A stretch of DNA of 51,151 nucleotides from JARBAU01 sp040414675 (lineage in GTDB: Archaea > Thermoproteota > Nitrososphaeria > Nitrososphaerales > Nitrososphaeraceae): contig JBEDUN010000064.1 of NCBI GenBank assembly GCA_040414675.1, forward strand, positions 1-51,151, given 5' to 3'. How positions within the stretch are numbered: the first letter of the stretch is position 1; the number at the start of each line of letters is the position of its first letter. Positions 44,538 to 51,151 of the stretch are shown here, in pieces. The translations under genes and the position numbers were made by a program. The notes under the pieces are model-generated. The model saw nothing but the letters and a program-made list of their open reading frames with translations. It did no database searches and was not told where the DNA came from.

Positions 44538-45149
44538 CTATTGTGATTCATGTATAGTTCTAAAAGTTAAGTTTATTCTGGGTTGAGTTATGTTTTTAGA
44601 TTTAGGTAAGCTATGTAACCAATTGCTTTGAGTAGCACCTTTCATTACAAGCAAACTACCATGTTCAAGTACTATTGATACAGTTTGATTAGTTTGTTTA
44701 TGCTTAAATGAAAATTTTCGTTCTGTCCCAAAGCTCAACGAAGCAATAGTATTGTTCTTTCCTAGTGGTTTTTCATCATCACTATGCCATCCCATACCTT
44801 CATTTCCATTATGATACAAGTTCAATAAACAGGAATTAAATTTTGTTCCTGCATATTTTTCAACTATTTGATTAAGTTCCGAAAGTTCCTTCGTCCATGC
44901 TAACGCTCGCTTTGTAGTACTTGAATAAGTATACAAGTATTCAGAATCACCATACCATGCCACTTTTCTCTTAGTAGTAACATGTTTACCAAAAAATACA
45001 AGGTTGTCACTTTCCCATTTGATGTTTTGCATTAACAAGTCAAAGTATCGATCTGCCTCTTCGGATGATAGTACCTTCCCATAATAGTTTGCTATACCGT
45101 CTTTAGTCAGAATATTATTACTTGCTCTATATTCGTTGAATAAAGTCAT
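44538..45149 (-). CDS. alkB: AlkB-like 2-oxoglutarate/Fe(II) dioxygenase
   Basis: 203 residues. The core has NSCLLNLYHNGNEGMGWHSD-D, supplying the H-x-D iron ligands, then TIASLSFGTERKFSFKHK and the second His/2-OG Arg box LHSLPKSKNITQPRINLTFR (R-x-N-x-T-F-R). This is the AlkBH2/AlkB-type oxidative demethylase that repairs N-alkylated bases such as 1meA and 3meC. It is unusual in archaea, and location next to an integrase suggests horizontal acquisition. It is on the same strand as the integrase, 47 bp downstream of it. Confidence 0.9.
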   Translation of the reverse strand: MTLFNEYRASNNILTKDGIANYYGKVLSSEEADRYFDLLMQNIKWESDNLVFFGKHVTTKRKVAWYGDSEYLYTYSSTTKRALAWTKELSELNQIVEKYAGTKFNSCLLNLYHNGNEGMGWHSDDEKPLGKNNTIASLSFGTERKFSFKHKQTNQTVSIVLEHGSLLVMKGATQSNWLHSLPKSKNITQPRINLTFRTIHESQ

Positions 45150-45196
45150 TGCTTGATCACTTTCATTCTAATGATTAGTCTGAAAAATTAATTATA

Positions 45197-46465
45197 TTAT
45201 GATACATACGGTTGTTGTTTTCTCTCGAGTTCCTGTAATCTTGCAGTTATAGACACTAGTTGGTCTGATAAATGTGCTATAGCGTCATCTTTCATTTTAT
45301 CTCGGTCTCTCATCGATTGATTTAGTTGTTCTAATTCTTCAACCTTGCTTTGTATATCTGCACCCTGTCTTTCTAGTTGATGGACATTTAGAAATGTCAG
45401 ATAAGGTTCAATTTTACAAAATATTTCTGCTTTCTCTGAATCTTTTTTGCGCCAATACGTAGAGCCAGAATGTCCTATAAAGTATTCTGAATAATCAGCA
45501 TATCCTAGATCAGATATCGTAGTCTTTACAAACCTTCTAAAAGAATGTAAAGTAATTTGTCTTCGTTGTTCGTTACCATCTTCTCTCTCACCTTTACCCA
45601 TCCTATCTAATGTCTTGGCAAAGGATTTTGCTATATCATCATAAAGACCGTCTGGATTAGGCTTTCTATTGGTTTGATAAACAGCAAACAGTAGGTCTGT
45701 TCCTTCCTTAGAAGGTGTTCTATATTCTGTTACTACTTTTCCATCTAGGCTATGACAAACTCTTCTTTTTCTATACTTGTAGCTCAGCCAAGACTTTAGT
45801 TGTTGTGTTACCTCCTCTGTTAGAAATACCACTCTATCAGCTTTAGTTTTGGTATACTCTCCTCTTACAAAGACATGAGATGGTTTGGCTTCTAAATCAA
45901 TATCTTTGACTCGAACAGATAATGCTTCAACAGCTCTAAAACCACCTGCCGCCAAGAACATAACATATGTTTTTAGTCTAATATCTGAACATGCATTTAG
46001 AATATCTACAACATCTTCTTTAGATAATGCTTGTTTATTTTTTCGAATTATTTTTGGTAGTCTTACCTTTAGTTTGAATTTCCTTGGACTAATATCGATA
46101 TCTGAATACTCCAGAAAGTTCTTGATAGTTATAATATGATTCTTTATGGAATTTGGTGATATGGTATTGTTGTCTTGCTTTAGATATAATATGTATTTAC
46201 CAAGTATATCATAGACATCTATCCTATTTTTCTTGATATGAACAACAACATTATCAATACTTGAATTGTTATAATGAGTGGACACAAACAATCCAAATTT
46301 CTTTAATCTTTCATTGTATTTTATTGCAGTAGACTCATTAACTGCAGCTATACTTGTTAAGTACGTAGATACCCTTTCATTTTCATTATAAAGTGGATGT
46401 TTTTTGGTTAAAGCGACGTTAATTTGACTTGTACCATGTCTTGTTGTCCTCGATGAAAGTTTCAA
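45197..46465 (-). CDS. Tyrosine recombinase (integrase)
   Basis: 422 residues. N-terminal SAM-like core-binding domain (~25-130). Catalytic residues: Arg in AAGGFRAVEALSVRVKDIDL, HSFRRFVKTTISDLGYADYS (H-x-x-R), GHSGSTYWRKKDSEKAEIFC (third His and candidate Tyr). It ends in a coiled coil (~370-418, KVEELEQLNQSMRDRDKMKD). A second integrase C-terminal half lies 54 bp away on the other strand, pointing at an integration hotspot at ~46.5 kb. The gene probably moves the island to its left. Confidence 0.9.
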   Translation of the reverse strand: MKLSSRTTRHGTSQINVALTKKHPLYNENERVSTYLTSIAAVNESTAIKYNERLKKFGLFVSTHYNNSSIDNVVVHIKKNRIDVYDILGKYILYLKQDNNTISPNSIKNHIITIKNFLEYSDIDISPRKFKLKVRLPKIIRKNKQALSKEDVVDILNACSDIRLKTYVMFLAAGGFRAVEALSVRVKDIDLEAKPSHVFVRGEYTKTKADRVVFLTEEVTQQLKSWLSYKYRKRRVCHSLDGKVVTEYRTPSKEGTDLLFAVYQTNRKPNPDGLYDDIAKSFAKTLDRMGKGEREDGNEQRRQITLHSFRRFVKTTISDLGYADYSEYFIGHSGSTYWRKKDSEKAEIFCKIEPYLTFLNVHQLERQGADIQSKVEELEQLNQSMRDRDKMKDDAIAHLSDQLVSITARLQELERKQQPYVS

Positions 46466-46519
46466 TTATGATTTATTATCCGTTGAGATTATTAAAGATA
46501 TTGCATTCCACGCTTTTAA

Positions 46520-47014
46520 TGCACCTCTAATCCATACGTAAGAAGACATAGCGCATTAACAGAAAAATCTAAAATACTCAAAGAACATACGTTACGCCAG
46601 TTCGCGGGTTGGAGCGCGAATTCCAATATGCCTCAGAAATACATTCACTACTTAGGAAATGAAGCAAGTGAGAGTTTGCTAGAAGCGTATGGCATAGTTA
46701 CAAAGGATCAGAAATTATCAGATGCATTAAGGCCAAGACAATGTCCTAACTGCTCTGAACCAAACAAACCTGATTCAAAGTTTTGCGCAAAATGCAGGAT
46801 GGTATTAACTTATGATGCATATAGTGAAACACTAGATGAACAGAAGAAGAAGGAAGATAAACTGTCAGTCATAGAAGGTCAATTCAATACAATGCAGTCT
46901 CAAATGCGCGCCTTAATTACAGCTCTTGGAAATATGGACGGTAAGAATAAAGTCGAATTCGCTAAGAAATTGTATGCCAGTGGTATTTACGAAAATGAGA
47001 ATATCATTAGTTAG
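46520..47014 (+). pseudogene. C-terminal half of a second tyrosine recombinase, with zinc ribbon
   Basis: The frame opens just after a TAA at 46517 without a start and continues to 47014. It holds the H-x-x-R-type box NPYVRRHSALTEKSKILKEH, HTLRQFAGWSANSNMPQKYI and the nucleophile region KYIHYLGNEASESLLEAYGI, which are characteristic ends of archaeal integrases. It then has a C-x2-C..C-x2-C zinc ribbon (RPRQCPNCSEPNKPDSKFCA) and a helical tail. From ATG 46628 only the last catalytic part could be made (128 residues). The N-terminal half is absent. It could be an int(C) fragment left by integration of an SSV/pNOB8-like element, or a decayed integrase. Confidence 0.7.
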
Positions 47015-47015
47015 T

Positions 47016-47852
47016 TTAGTTTGTAGAAGATGGACTCGAATGTACCACGGAATAACATCTGGTACAGCTATGATACCTCCTTCCTAACTTATGAACAAAG
47101 GTCTTTTTCCAAACGTGATTACATTTATCAACCTGATTATCCAAATACCAATATTTAAAATATTGAATATATCCCCCTTCTAAAAGTTGGTGAATAGATG
47201 GATAGATGTTCCTGAAGGCATTGGAATATTTATTTATGCTTTCTCTTCTTATTTCTGTACCTAGAACGATATCCTTATCATGCATTGGTCCCAGAAAGAC
47301 TAAAAATGCTCTAAGAAGATCCTCGTGCGGCATCGCAGTTTGGATAAATTTTAGTGCCTTCTCTATTCTCAATGTCCTCGGGACTAGGTGTCTGGTTGGA
47401 CGCATTGCCTCGATTAATAGGTATAAAACAAATGCACCAATATAATTTGAGAATTGCATGAATATCTCTCCGAAGTCCTTTTCAGGATCGGGATGGCTGA
47501 TCCTTGTTACCTTTATCGGATGATTGTGAAAGGTCGTATGTTGAAGTAAGAAGTTAAGATATCCTGCAAAAATTGACCAGCCGTCATCCTCATATATATC
47601 TGCTATGAAATATCTTCTCTTAGATTTAAATATTCTATCATCTGCCTGCAGTTTTTCCAATGCCGAGAGAACAGTTGGCTTAGTAAACCCTTTTGGGGGC
47701 AATTTTGCTTTTGTTTCTTTCAAAATGTCATTGAGTGTAATTCCTTTTTCAAAGCCTTTTTTTTGGGAGAGCCACGGTAAAATGCTCCAAATCTTATTCT
47801 TATTGAGTGTACCCAAGGAATGATCCCTTTTTACATTACCTTTACTTTTCAA
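47016..47852 (-). CDS. Winged-helix-like protein of the integrated element
   Basis: 278 residues from TTG 47852. The first ~85 residues contain a winged-helix pattern (KGITLNDILKETKAKLPPKG, FTKPTVLSALEKLQADDRIF). The middle is hydrophobic-helical (FSNYIGAFVLYLLIEAMRP). The end has a Cys/His cluster (QVDKCNHVWKKTF, GRRYHSCTRCYSVVH), a possible zinc finger. The start codon lies inside a long palindrome (47812-47877), suggesting autoregulation. Likely element-encoded DNA-binding protein. Confidence 0.6.
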   Translation of the reverse strand: MKSKGNVKRDHSLGTLNKNKIWSILPWLSQKKGFEKGITLNDILKETKAKLPPKGFTKPTVLSALEKLQADDRIFKSKRRYFIADIYEDDGWSIFAGYLNFLLQHTTFHNHPIKVTRISHPDPEKDFGEIFMQFSNYIGAFVLYLLIEAMRPTRHLVPRTLRIEKALKFIQTAMPHEDLLRAFLVFLGPMHDKDIVLGTEIRRESINKYSNAFRNIYPSIHQLLEGGYIQYFKYWYLDNQVDKCNHVWKKTFVHKLGRRYHSCTRCYSVVHSSPSSTN

Positions 47853-47877
47853 CCTTGAAAGTAAAGGATTCCTTGGG
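47812..47877. promoter_or_regulatory. Long imperfect palindrome over the start of the winged-helix gene
   Basis: Right arm AAAGTAAAGG plus ATTCCTTGGG (contiguous, 47858-47877) matches left arms CCTTTACTTT (47839-47848) and CCCAAGGAAT (47812-47821), which are separated by a 17-nt insertion. Both 10-bp pairs are perfect. It is likely an operator for a dimeric regulator, perhaps the winged-helix protein itself, or a hairpin in the mRNA leader. Confidence 0.55.
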
Positions 47878-47908
47878 ATATATATTATTCAGAATACCTA
47901 CAATCGGT

Positions 47909-48067
47909 ATGATATGTAAGTTCAAAAACATCCTCATATCCGAAACGAACTATAGTATATTGAAACAACTTGGCAGTACCGGCGAGAGCTTCAATGATGT
48001 AATAACTAGCGTACTTAAGAGGGTCTCTAAAGTGGCAACGCAAGGTGAACCAGGAGATGCCAAATGA
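47909..48067 (+). CDS. Ribbon-helix-helix-type small regulator/antitoxin
   Basis: Start chosen at ATG 47909 (MICKFKNILISETNYSILKQ), giving 52 residues. The earlier frame from 47807 runs through the palindrome. The pattern ILISETNYSILKQLGSTGES-FNDVITSVLKRVSK matches VapB/RHH-like antitoxins (beta strand, then L-x-x-L-G-x-x-x-x-S-F-x-D-V-I). No toxin gene is recognisable next to it. It overlaps the next gene by 11 bp. Confidence 0.6.
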   Translation: MICKFKNILISETNYSILKQLGSTGESFNDVITSVLKRVSKVATQGEPGDAK

Positions 48068-48269
48068 CTTTGTCGCAGTAGATTCAATAGCAGAATGTTT
48101 AACTGAGAAATGTTCTGATTGTACTGGATTCTACATTAACAGATTGTTCAATCACCGACTACAGTGTCTACACGTATGTCATAAGATAAAAGAAAATGCA
48201 TTAGAACAGGTTGATCGCCCGAATTCTAATGCCATCTTGCGCTCCACTTGCTTTAAGTCCAGAGGTTAA
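48057..48269 (+). CDS. Cys/His-rich small protein of the element
   Basis: ATG 48057 preceded by GGAG, 70 residues. Contains AECLTEKCSDCTGFY then HRLQCLHVCHKIKEN, a C-x4-C-x2-C ... C-x2-x-C-H cluster, which suggests zinc binding. It lies between the RHH gene (overlap) and the replication gene (5 bp), so the three form an operon. Confidence 0.5.
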   Translation: MPNDFVAVDSIAECLTEKCSDCTGFYINRLFNHRLQCLHVCHKIKENALEQVDRPNSNAILRSTCFKSRG

Positions 48270-48274
48270 AGGAA

Positions 48275-50644
48275 ATGGCTACCGAAGATAAATTCACTGA
48301 GGACCAAAATAAGCATTTCGCTCATAACGATGACCGGTCATCGCATATGGATAAAGTACTGGAAATGATTGCCAAGTACGGTACAAATCCTCAATCATCC
48401 TCGTTTGCCTCTCATCGCGAAGCAACGGAATATTATAATGCATGGGCAGATTTCTGGCGCTATTATATAGGAGTCAACGTGATACCTGCTCAAACCAAAA
48501 GAAAGACGATTGTCGTAAAATGGGCGCAGTACCAGAATTCGCCGATACCCAAGTTACAGCACCTTGAGTGGAAGTATACTGATGCATTCAAGGGTGGTAT
48601 GGCTATTATTGCGGGTAAAGTCTGGCACAGGCCTGACAAGGTTGGGCAGTACTTTACGTTGATAGATCTGGATAAGCACGAAGCAATCCAAGAATTCTGT
48701 ACTCTAAATGGAAAGTCCTTCTCATTAGAGGAAATCGCAGAAAAATTCATTGTAGAACAGCATCTAGATGATAAGAACAGGGCACACATTTACTTTTATT
48801 CGCCTATACCTTTTCCAAAGAAAAGTGCAGATAAGACAGGAATTGAGGTTAAAGGTGAAGGAGAACATGGGATATCCAATTGCGCGCCTTCGATACATCA
48901 GAATAAGGAACAAAACGATCACAAAGAACATCGATACCAATTGATTAAACCTGTAGTACCGGTCTCCCTTGAAAGGAAACAGGCTTTAGATATGATGCGT
49001 CACATAGATTCAATTTGTTTAAAAAATGGTACACAATATCTTCATAAAGATTACAAGACTAACAAATTGAATTCGATAACAACATCTTTAAAGATTGATT
49101 CTATCATAGAAATAAATGAAGGCGAAAGACATCAGATATTGTTATCTGCCGCAGATTCATTACTTCTAAGATATAGAAACAAAGGAAAAACTGAGGAATG
49201 GCTAAGGAAATTCTTATCAGAGATAAACCAAAAGCTTTGTCATCCGCAGCCTCTACCAACTGATGAATTAGATGAAATATGGAACAGTGCATTAGGATAC
49301 GTTAATAGGATAAAAAATGAGCATGACAAAGCGACGCAAGAGTGTGAGAAGAAGGATATAATCGAATCCACTAGTGAGCAGATAAAGAGTAAATACAAAT
49401 TCGTAGCGCTCCCTTCAAAGGAATTACTGCACTATAATGACGGTGTTTATACTACAGGTGGAGAAATCATAGTTGAAAAGGAAGCTGAGGCCATTTGTGA
49501 ATATTCGCTATCCAATAAAGCATTAACTGAGATTAAGGGACATATAACTCGGAGCTGCTATCATGACAAAGATGACTTTGATAAAGATTTGAATATTATT
49601 AACATGAGAAATGGATTATATAATATTCAAACCGGCGAATTTGGAGAACACAATCCAGACTATCTGTCATTAAATCAAATACCATTAAATTATAACCCAA
49701 AAGCAAAACCAAAGCTATTTGGCAAATTCTTAAAGGAAGTGATCTATCCTACTGAAATTAGAACTGCGGTTGAAACAATGGCATACACACTTTTGCGAGA
49801 TAATCCATATGAAATTATTACAATATTGTTTGGATATGGAGGCAATGGAAAGAGCGTATTCACAAGTGTTTTGACATCTATACATGGTGCGCAAAATGTC
49901 AGTAATGTCCCATTGCGGGATATGATAACTGATCCGTTTGCACTATCTGACTTGGAAGGAAAAGGTGTTAATATCGATAGCGAGCTATCTAGCACCAGTA
50001 TACAGGATACCGCAGTTATCAAGAAACTAACAGGAAGACAACATATCCGGATACAACGAAAGAATCAAAGAGCATATGATGCGGTACTTTATGCTAAACT
50101 GTTCTTTAGCGCCAACAAAATCCCAATTACTCATGACACCTCGGATGCATATTTTAGGAGAAATAATATCATCAGTTTTCCAAATAATTTTGAGGGTAAA
50201 GCTGATCCAGATCTTCTTAGGAAATTGACTGCTGACGAAGAGCTATCCGGCATTTTTAACGTTCTTGTCATTGTACTAAAAAGGATAATGAAAAATAATA
50301 AGGGCATTTATGTTAATGAAAAGACGATACACGAACGCAGAGAAAAATATGAACTGGTTCTCAATCCAATTGGATCGTTTATAGAGCAGGTAGTAGCTGA
50401 TGATTCTACAGAGTTAGATAGAGTAACAAAAGATGAATTCTACAAGACTTATGCAATGTTTTGTAAGGAAAAAAAATTGGCAGTAGAATCGAAGGAAAAT
50501 TTCGGCAAGATCTTGAAGAGACAATTCAATTATCAAGAAGGAAGAAGTGAGGTATTTAGTGGTGTGAGAAAAACGATATGGAAAGGAGTTAAGCTAACCG
50601 GTATGTATAACTTAGAAGACGCGCAACAAATGTTAGCCACCTGA
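48275..50644 (+). CDS. Replication protein: PrimPol-like primase fused to SF3 helicase (D5-like)
   Basis: 789 residues. N-terminal AEP/bifunctional primase-polymerase region (YIGVNVIPAQTKRKTIVVKW; metal Asp pair in YFTLIDLDKHEAIQEF at ~130). Middle D5_N-like region (residues ~380-480). C-terminal SF3 helicase with Walker A FGYGGNGKSVFTSVLTSIHG at ~520, Walker B-like GVNIDSELSSTS, and KLFFSANKIPITHDTSDAYF-RRNNII (sensor/Arg-finger segment). Such fusions replicate archaeal plasmids and viruses. It is the last gene of an operon, followed directly by the inverted-repeat-rich region. Confidence 0.85.
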   Translation: MATEDKFTEDQNKHFAHNDDRSSHMDKVLEMIAKYGTNPQSSSFASHREATEYYNAWADFWRYYIGVNVIPAQTKRKTIVVKWAQYQNSPIPKLQHLEWKYTDAFKGGMAIIAGKVWHRPDKVGQYFTLIDLDKHEAIQEFCTLNGKSFSLEEIAEKFIVEQHLDDKNRAHIYFYSPIPFPKKSADKTGIEVKGEGEHGISNCAPSIHQNKEQNDHKEHRYQLIKPVVPVSLERKQALDMMRHIDSICLKNGTQYLHKDYKTNKLNSITTSLKIDSIIEINEGERHQILLSAADSLLLRYRNKGKTEEWLRKFLSEINQKLCHPQPLPTDELDEIWNSALGYVNRIKNEHDKATQECEKKDIIESTSEQIKSKYKFVALPSKELLHYNDGVYTTGGEIIVEKEAEAICEYSLSNKALTEIKGHITRSCYHDKDDFDKDLNIINMRNGLYNIQTGEFGEHNPDYLSLNQIPLNYNPKAKPKLFGKFLKEVIYPTEIRTAVETMAYTLLRDNPYEIITILFGYGGNGKSVFTSVLTSIHGAQNVSNVPLRDMITDPFALSDLEGKGVNIDSELSSTSIQDTAVIKKLTGRQHIRIQRKNQRAYDAVLYAKLFFSANKIPITHDTSDAYFRRNNIISFPNNFEGKADPDLLRKLTADEELSGIFNVLVIVLKRIMKNNKGIYVNEKTIHERREKYELVLNPIGSFIEQVVADDSTELDRVTKDEFYKTYAMFCKEKKLAVESKENFGKILKRQFNYQEGRSEVFSGVRKTIWKGVKLTGMYNLEDAQQMLAT

Positions 50645-50672
50645 GACTTAGCTAAATTTCTTAGGCTCTACT

Positions 50673-50937
50673 TTTTCTATACGTAGCAACACGCTTTTTC
50701 TCGATAGAATATGATTGTTAATGTATAGAAAATCAACCCTGACGGATTAGTTTTGTTGGTGATTTTCATAATTTTTTACGCTCAGATCACTAGTGATATT
50801 ATATCTGTCAGGGTTGCCATAGTATCCATAGTACATATTCAATTCTAGAAAACAAAAACGTAGTTTACCTATATGATGCGCGCGATATCATAATAATAAA
50901 ACCAATAAAGTACTATGGATACCCTGACATCTATGGC
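50673..50937. other. Inverted-repeat-rich region, candidate replication origin
   Basis: Within 265 bp after the replication gene are several sites. TTTTCTATAC (50673-50682) faces GTATAGAAAA (50723-50732). AACCCTGAC (50735-50743) faces GTCAGGGTT (50807-50815). A perfect palindrome ATCACTAGTGAT lies at 50786-50797. GTATCCATAGTAC (50822-50834) faces GTACTATGGATAC (50910-50922). CCCTGAC recurs at 50922-50928. GCCATA (50816-50821) pairs with TATGGC (50932-50937). A GC pocket TATGATGCGCGCGATATCATA lies between. The dense symmetric sites next to a PrimPol-helicase gene fit an origin. Function is inferred from layout. Confidence 0.6.
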
Positions 50938-51151
50938 AGCGTGGGAACTCATTTATTCGTATAAGTAACATTTTGCTAGTTCTTACTATACATAACAGCA
51001 ATGCGCGCATCTATAATTTCGATCTAGTAACGTATATAGCTGGCATATACTCTAAATTATATTGATTAGATGAAAAAGTAACGATTAAGAGTTAGTGAGT
51101 TGAGTTGACAGTAGAAATCAGTAATTTAGATAGTGTAGAGGAAGCACGTAA
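50938..51151. other. Right edge, no gene recognised
   Basis: No convincing ORF. The integrated element may continue beyond the window; no right attachment site is seen. Confidence 0.4.

Overview
The window is about 51 kb of AT-rich DNA (roughly one third G+C by eye). The gene content points to an ammonia-oxidising archaeon of the Nitrososphaerales, most like a Nitrosocosmicus-type genome. The signs are a TFB-type transcription factor, a TMEM175/DUF1211 channel, a universal stress protein, cupredoxin-like secreted proteins, many short thaumarchaeal-style zinc-ribbon proteins, very AT-rich spacers, TTG/GTG starts, and few Shine-Dalgarno sequences. The assignment is inference: no rRNA or intact tRNA was found.

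Region 1 (1-8.1 kb) is gene-poor. It holds a truncated secreted Thr-Pro repeat protein, a secreted protein with three exact 33-bp repeats, a TMEM175-like channel, a universal stress protein, short zinc-ribbon or hypothetical genes, two 40-residue paralogues 4.3 kb apart, and several decayed genes.

Region 2 (8.1-19.1 kb) looks like a light- or oxidative-stress cluster. It contains a TFB whose zinc ribbon is interrupted by an in-frame TGA, an FAD desaturase-like oxidoreductase, a four-helix membrane protein, a class I DNA photolyase, an SDR fused to membrane helices, a cobalamin-binding protein with the W-x9-EH and E-x-H motifs of CarH/LitR photoreceptors, and an SRPBCC-SDR (TIGR01777) fusion. 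In bacteria such genes cluster around B12-dependent photoreceptors. Here the MerR DNA-binding domain is replaced by an unrelated N-terminal domain. An exact 11-bp motif, TAGTGCCTAAC, occurs twice in this cluster and once at 21.57 kb.

Region 3 (19.1-32.5 kb) carries transposase debris, a class III nucleotidyl cyclase with two PRC-like modules, a cupredoxin-like protein without the usual Cys ligand, an NmrA SDR plus flavin reductase pair, an acetolactate synthase-like TPP enzyme, a ribbon-helix-helix regulator, a histidine kinase and a Dps ferritin.

Region 4 (32.6-37.3 kb) is a graveyard with short conserved genes. It has hairpin elements, an IS5-like insertion sequence with terminal inverted repeats and a candidate target duplication, a cluster of CAGGCGATAT-type repeats, and a GC-rich foreign gene fragment.

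Region 5 (37.3-46.5 kb) is an accessory island. It contains an HTH protein with an overlapping partner, a TIR-like protein, an orphan DNA methyltransferase, a Rieske protein with a helical partner, a membrane protein, an AlkB-like dioxygenase and a tyrosine recombinase.

Region 6 (46.5-51.15 kb) looks like one end of an integrated plasmid or provirus. It starts with the C-terminal half of a second integrase, followed by a winged-helix protein with a palindromic start region, a small regulator, a Cys-rich protein, a PrimPol-SF3 helicase replication protein, and an inverted-repeat-rich stretch that is a candidate replication origin.
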